A stretch of DNA of 64,000 nucleotides. Source: Chlorokybus atmophyticus. Taxonomy: Eukaryota > Streptophyta > Chlorokybophyceae > Chlorokybales > Chlorokybaceae. Positions 47,220 to 58,868 of the stretch are shown piece after piece. The position numbers and the translations under genes are program-made. The DNA lies in contig RHPI01003124.1 in assembly GCA_009103225.1 (NCBI GenBank), forward strand, positions 401,440 through 465,439, written 5' to 3'. Within the stretch, counting starts at the first letter, position 1. Each line of letters opens with the position of its first letter. The notes beneath the pieces are model-generated. The model was not told where the DNA came from. It made no database searches and worked only from the letters and a program-made list of their open reading frames with translations.

Positions 47220-48600
47220 TGCTAGATTTTAACATATGAGTTATATTGTTGACTTGTTCATTGTATAAGTAGTATGACTGAACAGATGTAGCTATCTGGT
47301 CAGCGAGTTACCATACCAAATTTCAAGTGCCATAACACTAGTGCTTTACATCTTCATGTTGTATGCAATTGGTGCCTTAGCTAAGATTCTTGTTGTGAGC
47401 GTGTGACACTGGCACATACTATCATACCTTGTTTAGCAAATTCATCTACAAGGAGGAGGGCATCACCATCGTGTAGCATGTTCACTGTACATGTAGCTGG
47501 ACATGTTAGTGTATAAGCAGATAGAAGATACATTGCGCGGGGTTGCAGTGTCATGTATAAGTAGCAGCATGGTGGACATGTGTTAGGGTCCGTATCGAGG
47601 TGACATGGCAGTTAAAGAGACGTAGCGCGACAGATTTTTAGCGACCATTGTATTACATTTTCACATTACCCGCCACGACTTGCACGCGATTGACCTGTTA
47701 GGCTTATATTTACAACAGCAAATACAACAGAAGCAGTGCACATACCTATTGTTGCTATTCCAAATTCAATAATGACATGATTAAATTTGTAACATAAGCA
47801 ATTTTGCCCTACGCTATCTTGAATCTAAAATCAAGCCAAAACATGTACAGCATTGAGCGTTTTATGGTTACATAGCTGCCGTGCCGCCAATATTTAATAG
47901 AGTGGGGCGAAATTGGAGTTGTGTAATTGGTTGTTGACTACACGACAACACTTAACGCACCCAATCCAAACCGTCAGTATTGCACCCATCACAATGTCCT
48001 AATGTCCAAATCATGTAGTAATTTATATTGGTGTCCATTATAAAAAATTTACAGATTTGCCCAAGCATTGAGAATAACGTGGGAGCAAAGGTTATTATTA
48101 GGTTCAACACTTATGCTGTATCAATTTTTGATGTTTAATTATACCCCTATATTATAAGGATGACGTTACTCATACCGTGCCGCAGCATAAAAGCGGAAGC
48201 ATTAGCACCCCATTCATCGCGTGAAGGGCTTATTACACCCCAATGCTGCACGATTGATGATATCCTATTGCGTGATGTAAAACGGTAAACATATTGTTTT
48301 CATTAATGCATTATTGTTATTGCAATGTGCGGTATATACAAAACAATGGCATCACAATTTATCATCATGCCCTTAAATTACGCAAAAAAAGATGTATATA
48401 TTTCGTACGGTAAATTTTAGGATATATACTTGAATGTATACAGCAAAAATGCTTTGCAATCAACGGATAACATCATGCAACACATGAGTCTCACTGAAAA
48501 AGTTTTCGTCACCTTAGCCTAATAGCATTATCAACTCTATAGGGGTAACATAGTGGTTATTGATTGTGAATGGCACGCTTGAAAAAGCGTACCTAGCGTA
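47220..48600. other. AT-rich island without genes
   Basis: Abruptly AT-rich with many TTTA/TAAT words and no open frames of note. About 48620-48930 just after it is GC-richer and holds a tandem pair of TGATCACTGCGGA near 48761-48785. No transposon ends were recognised. Confidence 0.6.
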
Positions 48601-50438
48601 CCTGGTAGATTTTTCAATCACCTTCAAGATTGCAATGTGAATGCATCGGGTGGCTGGCGATGAGCGTGACGGTAACCCGATCGACAAGATTCACAGCCTG
48701 ACGGAACGGGGCAAACGCGCGTCAGCAAGCGAGAAAGGTGGGCCAACTTGTCCTGGACAAGTGATCACTGCGGATCACTGCGGATTTACCGGATCCAGAA
48801 CCTAGTGGCTTGCAGCGCGTGCCACAGCTGCCACTGGCAGCCTGCCAGTGCCATGATGGAGTCGTGCTCGCACTGCGCATCAAGCAATCGATCAACCGAC
48901 GTCCAAACAATGCTAATGTACCGAACTCCGCGCAACTGACTAGCCATTCATAACCTCAGGAATGCTGACATCCTCGAGTCCACAACACCAATCATTGCAC
49001 ACGGCAGTTTGAGGTATGAAGTTCCCTTGTACACATAATAGGTTAAACCTGAGCTTCAGTCGTGTGTCATGGGCCATGAGTCATGGCATGACAGTCATGC
49101 TACAATTATACCGGTAATCGAAAAGTCATGACTTTTGAAGTCTTGACCCGGAAAGCCGCTCGGGTCAGACCCTAACCCCATGAAAGCGGCGACCGGTAGG
49201 CACTGGCCGGCCATGACTCCTAGAACGTGCCGGTCACCGGCTATTCACTCAAGTATATATGAGATTTACAGCCACGCTTGCCGGTTTGTTGGAATTGCCA
49301 TGAAGGCCGCTGGCTGACAAATGGCAATACACCGGCCATGCGTTACCAATAAGGTACTGATCGGCCCTGGCGTTACTCGATAAAAATTAGCATGCCGCGC
49401 GTAACGCCAAAAGTGCTGCCATATGTGGCCATGATCATGTCATACGTCGGATCACTTCAGGTGTCATGGCGTGTGAATGTTGATGCAATGCGCATGCGTA
49501 CGTGTCCAGAGTTCAAAGGTCACCAGCATTGGGTTCATTGAGCGTGCTGGTAGGGTGAGACCTTTTACTTTCCGCTGGTATCAGGAATGGAACACACAGT
49601 CAGTAAGTTTAGCCCGAGCCAGGCCAGATGGTGTCTGGTAGGAGGTTCATGACTTGTGAACCTCCTACACATTGCGCATGCTGACACTGACTCCACTGTC
49701 TACGAGGGTACATCATGCGCAATTCGCATTTGAAGTGCAAATGAAGGCCCATCACTTTGCATGACACAAGTTCATGAAGCCCGGAAGGGTCAAGGACTAC
49801 CGTGCGCATCGTAACACTGTGTGCGGAGGTCGTAGTCGTGTAGCCGATTACATCGTACCGTTACTGGTCTCAGGCTGGGGATTGCTCGGCCTAGATACAT
49901 GTACCGGCAGAGTTCTGAAGCAACACTCATCGCGATACTAGGCTGTAGGGTACCCTCAAGCTGGCCTTTCCGTATCGAATGGTTCGATCGGCCGTGCTCC
50001 CCAAGCATCGTCAATGCAACGCGCCTAGTCGTCGCACGCTGGCCACAACAAAAGAATTCAGCGCGCGGCTTGGGCGGTAGCGGCGCCGGCGGCGGCGGGG
50101 GGAGCGGCGGGAGCGGCGGCTGGGGGCGTCAGGACATTGTTGCTGTTGTTGCCATGCAGCTCGTAGGCGTCGCGCTTGGAGGCGCCCCTTGCTCGCTGTG
50201 TGTCTGTCTGTCCCCTCCACAATGCCAATGGCAGCGGAGGGACTAGGTGAAGGTGTAGTGGTTCTGCTTGCACTGAGACCTGACTCTGTCACGGTAGTGT
50301 GGGAGGGCAGGCTACAAGCTCTGGTGTAGCACCAACAACTCAGTCTAGCTACTGCAGCAGTGCAATAGTGGAAATCCACGTGACAGTGTGGTGAAGCTGG
50401 TCGTAATTGTTGTACTGTAGCTGTAGCTACGCACCGGG
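48601..50438. other. Intergenic, upstream of the histidine kinase
   Basis: No confident gene. Contains TGAGTCATG-type words at about 49070-49100 like those at 18175-18190, and a 12 bp perfect hairpin at 49638-49668. A GC-rich stretch at 50058-50190 reads on the minus strand as KRDAYELHGNNSNNVL followed by Ala/Pro repeats and a TGA. It could be a terminal exon, but no partner exon fits. The 5' leader of the kinase follows. Confidence 0.4.
49638..49668. repeat. Perfect hairpin, 12 bp arms, 7 nt loop
   Basis: 49638-49649 (GTAGGAGGTTCA) is the reverse complement of 49657-49668. Confidence 0.8.
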
Positions 50439-53400
50439 ATGGAAGAGGCTGCGGCGCAGCAGTTGAACGCTGCTGCCGCCGCCGCTGCGGCGGCGACCAC
50501 TCTCTGCAACTGCAGCTGCGTGACCCCGTCGCTGCTGTGGGGCGCAGTCCTGTACATCTTCTCCGCAGGTGGGTGTTGGTCGTCAGATTTGACTCAGAGA
50601 AATGGTCCTTAGCACAGCTAGCCATCACACATCACAAGTTTGTTGTGTCAAAAAGCAACAGGTTGGTCAACAATGACGTCCCCCTCCCNNNNNNNNNNNN
50701 NNNNNNNNNNNNNNNNNNNNNNNNNNNNNNNNNNNNNNNNNNNNNNNNNNNNNNNNNNNNNNNNNNNNNNNNNNNNNNNNNNNNNNNNNNNNNNNNNNNN
50801 NNNNNNNNNNNNNNNNNNNNNNNNNNNNNNNNNNNNNNNNNNNNNNCCCCCCCCCCCCCCCCCCCCCCCCCCCCCTATAACACCTGCATCGAATAGCCCT
50901 TGGGTAGACTGCTAGCATACACACAGCCGTGACGCACCTCTCACCCACTGCAGTGGCATGCGTGGGATTTTCCTACTTGTTCTCCGTCAGCACCATCAGT
51001 TTGAGAGATGGGTGGAAGCTGTCGGCCTTTTCCCCGTGGCTGGTGGTCAGACTGCTGTTCTGGCTCAAGCCTGAAGTGCTCGAAAAGGTCCACCACCACA
51101 AGCAGAAGCAGCAGCAAAAACTGTTACCTGAGGTGAGGTCCTGTTGTGTGCACTGCACGATGATGACACGCATTGAGGGTTGCAAAAAGGAGCACACATG
51201 GGTTGAGTGTGGTCGCTCATGGTCGATGTGTGCAGTTGGAGCAGCAGTCAGAGTTGAAGAAAGAAGTGCAAGCTTTGAATACGGAGATCAAGGCGCTCAA
51301 GTGGGAAAGGGAAATGTGAGTGGATTCGACAGCATCATAGGCCTCTGCAATGTGTGCCTGAGCCAGCACAGTACCAACGTCAATCCGGTGGCAGGTTTTG
51401 TGCGGCGCTTCCTGGATCGGTTTGCAAGTTTGTTCTGCAAGCCAACGGCAGTGCGCGCATCCAGTATGTCTCATCGGGCGGTCTTTGCCTTACTGGCTGC
51501 ACTCGTGAGGAGATGGAACAGCTGCTTCATATACACCCGGCCGACAGAGTAAGCATTGATAGCGCCCCATCACTGTCTCATGTGGCAGCTGCAAGTTGTT
51601 GTGCAAATGTGATGATGACTTCAATGGCAATGATGAGAGCCTGCATTGCCGCGCAGCCGCGATACTACAAGCGGTTGGTTGAGTGTGGAGAGGCTCTGGA
51701 AGTGTACAAGAGTGAGCACCGGTTGCAGAGACCGGACGGAACGGTATGCGCGCGTGCACGCATCAATGTTCACAAAGGGGCATCCAAGTGAAGGTCTTGC
51801 TTTGGTGACTTTGGCAGCTGGTTGGCAGGTGAGATGGGTTCGCGCTCATGCCATACCACAACCGAAGGACGGTGAGGGCAATCAGCTGTGGTTCTGCGTC
51901 TCTGTGGACTCCAGCGATATACAGGAGGTGTGTGGTGTTGGCCCTTCTTTCACTGGTCACTCCGTCACACGTGTTGACAACATTCTTGCCAAGGCTCACG
52001 TGTAGCAACCTTGCAATCACTAATGAATCGATGTCTTGTGCAGGCGCAGGTAGCATTGCGTGTTAGTGAGGAGAGATTGGCACTTGCAATGAAAGGAAGC
52101 ACGGATGGGTTGTGGGATTGGGACATGGTGCAGAACCAGGTGCGCTGAGTCTACTGTTACGAATAGTCCGCTTACGGGAGCTGTTCCTTGCTTGCTTGTT
52201 CAACCGTAATTGATGCAGCTGGTTCTGACCACGCAGTTGTACCACTCGCAACGGTATTCAGAACTGTTGGGTTACTCCTCGGAGTGCCTGGTCAAGGCGT
52301 CCGTCCAAGACGGCCGCGATGTGCCAATCAGCCTGCACGAGGATATTGGAATGCACCCGGACGACGTCCCTGCGGTCACTGAACGCCTCCGGGCTCACTT
52401 TGAGGACAACAAGGAGTATGGTGAGACACACAAAAAGTGCAACGTTGCAGTGTCGGAGCACCAATCAGTGTAGCCACGTGAATTTGACCGCACTTGTGGC
52501 TTGCGCAGACACCGAGGCCCGCCTTCGCTGCGCTAACGGCGAGTACCGCTGGTTTCGCGTGTGCGGCGCGTGCGTGCGGGACGTAGATGGCAAGCCTGTG
52601 CGTATGGCAGGTGCGTTCTGTGTCATAGTTTTTGCAATATGCTTCTCGCTGCTGTTGGCTTAACGGCCCTTGTGCACAGGCATTGTCACCGATATCCATG
52701 CTCGCAAAGAGGCGGAGTTTGCGCTGCAGGAGGCAGTGAGCGCTGCGAAGAAAGCATCGCAGGCCAAAAGTACGCATGCGTGCAAAGAATGTCAGTTGCT
52801 CGCTTGAACAACATATTCACCCCCGATGCTTGTCTTGTCCTTAACAGGCCAATTCCTCGCGTTGATGAGTCATGAGATCAGAACACCGTACGTGGCTCAT
52901 TTCATGTCATTGCACCAAGAGCTGACATGACATACAATGAAGCTCTTGCACGATGGTCCCGTCCGTCCAACCGTGTGCTGATCTTCTGCTCTTGGCTCAG
53001 GTTGAATGCGGTGACCGGGTTTTCGGCGTTGCTGATGAACACGGAGCCACTCAGCGAGGAGCAGAGCAGCTACCTCACCACCATCCGATCGTCCAGCGAT
53101 GCGCTGTTGACGCTTGTCAACGACATCCTCGGTAAGGAAGATGTTCCGCTCCCAACAGCAAGCATTGCTTGACGCACATACAAGTCGTCTCTTGCATGTG
53201 GTATTACCGCTCAGCCTGCTTGTCTGTTGTTATTGTGCAGACTTCTCCAAGATTGAGGCTGGCAAGCTGGAGCTTGAGAAGTCATGGTTTGAGGTGGCAA
53301 GTGTCGTGGAGGAGTCCCTCGACTTGGTTGCTGCACAGGTACGCGTGTGGTTGGTGACAGCACTACAGCCGACTTGTTGTTTGTTGAGACAGAGACACTG

Positions 53401-55763
53401 ACACGCCACCACTCAGGCGTCGTGCAAAGGGCTTGATGTGGCGTACCGCGTGGCGCGCGATGTGCCTCCCGTCGTGTGGGCGGATGTCTCGCGCATCCGC
53501 CAGATCCTCGTCAATCTCGTCAGCAATGCCGTCAAGGCAAGCCCTTGACTTGGACACTTTTGCCCTCCTTTGGCCCCTGTCATAATCCTTCCTCATGCAC
53601 GCTTTGTGCTGATGTTACATGCGCAGTTCACGGCCGAGGGCTCTGTTCTTGTGGAAGTCCGGTTGTACCATGGCGAGGACGCCAAAGCCGAAGACAACAT
53701 TCCAACGGACAACGAGCGCACCGCACCGGCGGGCAGCACGACGGGACGAGGAGAGGATAACAACCAGCCTGCGTGTCGCCGCGTGTCCGTCTCGCATTCG
53801 AACAACAAGCATGTCATGCTGCAGTTCACCGTATGTGACGAGGGTATAGGTGCGTGCATGTGTGTGTTCACCATGCTCATGTCCACCTGTACTGCTGTGT
53901 ACTTCATTGAAAGGCTACATGTGACGTTGCTGCTTGGCAGGCATACCCGTGGACAGGCAGTCCCTGCTTTGGGCGGCATTCTCGCAGGTGGACAGAAGCA
54001 CCACGCGCGTTTACGGCGGCACCGGCCTTGGTGAGTGTCATTTGGTTATTTTGCTTCTTGAGTGGTAGACATTCTTCCGGGTGTTATGTGCTGATCATGT
54101 GCGCGTGTAGGACTGGCAATTGTCGCGCGGCTGGCAAGCATGATGAACGGCAAGGCGTGGGTGGAGAGTGACCCGCGCGTCAAGCCTGGCGCCAAATTCC
54201 ATGTCACCGTCAACGCAGCGATTCCCGATACTCCACCCCCGGAGGCGACCACTGTGAATTCGCTCTGGGTTGAAGCACATCTGTTTGTGGGGCGCAAGGT
54301 TGCAGTGGTAAGGAGCACACACATGCATGCGCAATCATACGCACGTTCACACGCACTCTCTGTCTGTCTCACTACTACTACTTTCTGTTGCACAATCTGG
54401 CTGCATATCGTAATCTGCAATTGCGGTGGAGTTTCCATGTCGTAGGCAACATTGTCTCTGATCCGTGTTCATGGTGGCAGCTGGCGGCCACAGCAACTTC
54501 GTCTGTGGTGGCTGACTTGCTTCGGCGCTGGGGCAGCCAGCCAGTGGTGGTCTCCAACTGGCAGGAGCTGTTGAGCTTGCACCACAAGGAAACCATTGAC
54601 ACATGCATCCTGGTATGTGCACGCGCAGTGTGTGTGTTGGTTGTCTGTTGCGCTTGCATGCCATTTTTGCAATGGTTGAGAGTGTGTATTTGCAACTTGA
54701 CAGGATCAGCAAGTGCATCCGCATTGTGGCCTGGCCGAGTTGACAAGCGACACCAAGGTGATCGCGCTCACAGCGCATGGGCAGAGGCAAAACATTGACA
54801 ACAGCATCAACAAGAATAACAAGATCGCCACGTACATCAACAAGCCTGTGAGGGCTTCTCAGGTAGCCGTCTCATGAAGAAACACTCTTAGGAAATACTG
54901 CGGAGGCATGCACAATTGGTGATTGTGCCAGCTGAGAGCAAGGCTTAACATCGTTGTGTTTGGCAGCTGTTTAATGCGCTTCAGAGTTGCTTGTTGGACG
55001 TACACAAAGCGCGCGACGAGTGCAGAAGACCGCCCTCGTTCCTGCTCGATGCCACCACCGCCACAAGGGAACCTTTGAAGATACTCATATGCGAAGACAA
55101 TGTACGTACACAACTCCTGCTATGTGTTGCTTGTGGGTGCTCAACCCAGCTGAAATCCAGAGCGCCTTGCAACCAGGTTGTGAACCAACAAGTGCTGAGG
55201 CGGTTGCTGATGAAGCTCGGGTATGCTTCGGAAGTGTGTGCCAACGGGTTGGAAGCCGTGCAAGCCACGCAGCGTCAACATTATGACGTTATCCTCATGG
55301 TGAGCGCTGTGTACTGCTTTCAACTCTGTCCTTTGTATTGGTATAATAGTCGTGGTGTTGACGTGTCTGGTTGCTGTGCTTGGCAGGACTTGAACATGCC
55401 TGTGTGTGACGGTTTGCGAGCGACAAAGCTTATTCGCAAAGAGCACCGCAGTATCCCTGTGATCGTAGCCGTGACGGCCGCCGCCATGCTTGAGGAGAGG
55501 GACCTCTGCCTGGACAACGGCATGGACCTGTACGTGTCCAAGCCCATTCAACCCCGTGCACTCACTGAAGCACTCACGCGCTGCTGCGACCTCCTACGCC
55601 AGCGGCGGGTAAGAGACTTGTGGCACTTGTTGTTGCTTGATGAGTTGCTTTGAGGAACTCTCTGCACACGTGTGTTTGTCTTTCTGATTAGTTAGCGTGT
55701 TGACGCTACTGCATTTGTGCATGGCAGGCTGCACTGGCAGGCGGAACACATGCAGGCTCGTGA
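50439..55763 (+). CDS. Hybrid histidine kinase: PAS-PAS-HisKA-HATPase-REC-REC
   Basis: Twenty-three exons from 50439-50568 to 55728-55763 join in frame (974 aa). Hydrophobic stretches at about 29-43, 44-60 and 70-85 suggest membrane anchoring. A coiled coil follows (about 104-130). PAS 1 is about 131-243 ([12 protein letters not shown]) and PAS 2 about 253-390 ([17 protein letters not shown] box NGEYRWFRV). The HisKA H-box SHEIRTPLNAV puts the phospho-His at about 415. The ATPase has NLVSNAVKF (Asn about 533), DEGIGI and GGTGLGL. Receiver 1 (about 700-810) keeps candidate Asp751, Thr773 and Lys797 but lacks the acidic pair, so it looks degenerate. Receiver 2 is complete: ED (846-847), phospho-Asp 890 in MDLNMP, Thr919, Lys941. 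The protein would sense a cytosolic ligand, light or redox and pass phosphate to an HPt protein. The N gap lies in intron 1, where an exon could be hidden, although flanking phases match. One intron uses a GC donor (53537). Confidence 0.94.
50689..50875. other. Assembly gap (158 N) plus 29 bp poly-C, in kinase intron 1
   Basis: N from 50689 to 50846, bordered by CCCCTCCC on the left and a pure C run (50847-50875) on the right. A long homopolymer or C-rich repeat probably caused the gap. Confidence 0.95.
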
Positions 55764-58072
55764 TAAAGCCCGCGCACCCCTCCCCATCCACTGCGTGCGC
55801 ATGCGCTCAGAAGCCACCGTTGCAGTGTTGCTGTTGATGTAGTGGTTGTTTTTAGTTTCTGCTATAGTCAACACGTTGTTGGCTACTTGCACACGCAACG
55901 GCAACTGGGCTCTGCACCGCCAATGTTGCCAGCAGGTCAGAAGGTAGTGGTTGATGCATGACTTGGTCACTTTCTTGTGCCAAGAACTGCACACCTTTGC
56001 GGGGTTCTTGTACAAAACTTTTGGCGGAGTATTATACGCCTTGTAGCTAGGTTGGTCTTGATATTACTAAGATATGGGTAAGATACAAGGCGACGGTTGT
56101 AGTGCTGGCGAAGAGATGATATGCTGTTGATTTTTGTTGCCACTTTTAGAGAGGGTTTTGTTCTTGCGTTTGGAAGGTGCTGGCTTGATATGAGTTGCAA
56201 ATATACAATGTCGCTTACTAACAGGTGTGATAACCACAGAAAATGATTATTATTTTTGCTCACAATGCGGCATTTGCAACAATGGTGAGAAGATGGATAC
56301 TATTGTCACAAGAGCATGGGCAATAGTTATGATAGGTCATTACAAAGCACATATGCGTTACAAGTCATTGATGACGATAATCCTGTATTATGAAGGCTAT
56401 GTGCTCGGTGGTCACGAGCATGATCAATGATGACTTAGATAGCTCAATGCTATGCACATAAAGCTTGTTGTGCAAATCTTTGTCTAGATTTTGTGATATT
56501 GCGATTGCAAATGTGCAATACCAATGAGCGTGCGTTTGTACTGTACTGCAAATGCTGTCTTTAAATGCCTAATTGTGACATGATGTCTAGCTATACTAAG
56601 GGCTGTTAAGCAACATCTTAAAAGGTATTGCGTTTTGGATGCACTCGTCCATAATTGTAATGGTTGTGTGTCGGACACAATGAATTATGGTATCCATTTT
56701 ATTGCAAGGACACCAAGATTATGTGTCACACGGAAGGCAATTGGTTAATGGTATGAGCATGACGCCAAGTGTACTATACACTTGAAATGGAAATTGCGAA
56801 ACGTTGAACATTGCTTTTTTGTTGACATTATGACTTTGCGCAATAGCTCGGGTAGGGTCATACGTATGATGTAACATAGCCTTAACCACTAGGCTATGGC
56901 AGAAAGAGTTGAGGCCATAGGAGGAGCCACATGTCTCATATATGCCCCATCCCATATATGTTACATATAAAAATATACATTAATTAAGTACACGAGGCAT
57001 AACACATAAAGGTTGCACGTGGCAAACCTAAAAACACTTGACGGGCACGCGAGCAACAGATCAGCCATGCGAATACTTGGGGGCCAAGGCAGAGCTATGC
57101 AGAGCCCACCATAACAAGGTCAAACACAATTGGACACTAGACTCTGAGACCCTTAAGCAGCAGCAGGTGGGCTTGTGCATCTGCAAGGAGCAAGCGAAGA
57201 GAACCAAAACACGCAACTATCACCTGCAGAGCGTAGCATATCAATAGGTTATGGATAAAAGTCAGGCGTTGTTGTTTTTCTGTGTGCAAAGGCGTGATGA
57301 TCAAATGATGTAAGTTGAGGTGATGATGGTATGTAATATGTCAACTGATAAAACCCAATTTATTGCCTTTATTGTAATCCATAATGATGATGTCTATAAA
57401 AGTCATCAATCAGGTCATCAACGTTACTATGTTGTATACAATTATATTGCTTTGCATATGATATCAAACAGCGCCATGACCAATATATCAGATATTTTGA
57501 CCATGTACCATCTACGGCACACACACTTGAACTTACTTTCACTTTGGGCAAAGTTGTATACTCCTATAAGCATGTGTAGCGTGATGTTATGGCACTTATT
57601 TGCTGATTTATTACGCATGGTTACGTCCCATTGTAAAATGTATATATATTAGTTTGATATTGTGTTGAATACGAAGCATGCCTTGCAGGCAAGCATTGTA
57701 GTAACTCCAATAGAGTATTTGTAGAGTAAGTGATTGATTGCATGCACCTTGATTGACACTCTACTCAATGATATGTTATGCTCAACCTCATACACATTGG
57801 CCGGTTGCTAAATTTCGGTTGGTTGCTTAATTTGCGCGCCACGTGATCATTGTGCTTGTATTCGCACTTCAAAGTTTAAAAACCTTTTTGATTGTTTGTT
57901 GGCGTACTCACAAGCACAACAGCGGCACTGCAGGTTCTAGGTCACACTAGCGTCACCTTGTGTAGCTTGCTATGTTGTCTTTGTCAGTTGGTCAACCACC
58001 CACAATGTTGTTGCTTGCACTTGGCGGCATCAGGCCACTACGTAGTCAGCTCTTTAATGTATGTAAATGAAA

Positions 58073-58141
<69 letters not shown>

Positions 58142-58868
58142 AAAAGGGGTGTGCTACTGTGTGTGTGTGTGTGTGTGTGCAAACAATGCTACGACGCAAA
58201 TGGAAAGGTGCGCGCGCCACGCGCTCGTGCGTGTACAAAAGATGGTATGCTTGTAGGATTGCGTGCGTAGTGTCGCATTAGTCATGCATGTTGTGACGCA
58301 CATCATGCAAGCAGTCAGTTGCAGTCACATTTTCGTTTCCCCACCGGGCTAAATCTATGTACTTCTTCACCAACTACGTTGGCTACCACTTTAATGCATG
58401 CGTGGCTGTATGCTCGATCATCATCTATGGACGTGTCTGTACTCTACGCTAGTACTGTACTGATACGCAAAATGTATCCACATGTTGGCGCACGCATGGC
58501 ATAGCTTGTTATGCATTGTTTTACAGATTGCACGCAAATTTCATCCACCCCACTAGACATTCCGCAACACAACAAAAACATGATGTTCCGCCTTGTAATT
58601 GAACATCAAGCGCACACAACCCATACTCAAAGCTTGTACATCAACAGCTTAGATGACATGTGTCAGTCACAGAAATAAAGTGCCATTCAGCAGACTGATG
58701 CCTGAGACCTTGTAAACTGAAACTGCATCAACAATAAGTAAGACTGCATTACACAGCCTTACAAGCGGCGAATGTCTAATGCTGCAATAGAGGCTATAGG
58801 GAGGGTATGGCTGACAAGGCCCAAAATATGTATGCACCAGGCAGAAGGGAGAGTGCTTGGAGGTCAAT
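55764..58868. other. Intergenic; AT-rich island about 56000-57860
   Basis: Downstream of the kinase the DNA turns AT-rich, with many stops in every frame. No gene is recognised. The microsatellite at 58075 is listed separately. About 57890-58670 holds short frames without homology. Confidence 0.55.
58075..58139. repeat. (TG)32 microsatellite
   Basis: About 32 uninterrupted TG units, followed by a second shorter run at 58158-58180. Confidence 0.95.

Noticed and set aside
50058-50190. Terminal exon of a minus-strand gene
   Set aside because: The peptide looks coding (KRDAYELHGNNSNN) but no partner exon exists before the oppositely oriented kinase, so it is only noted.
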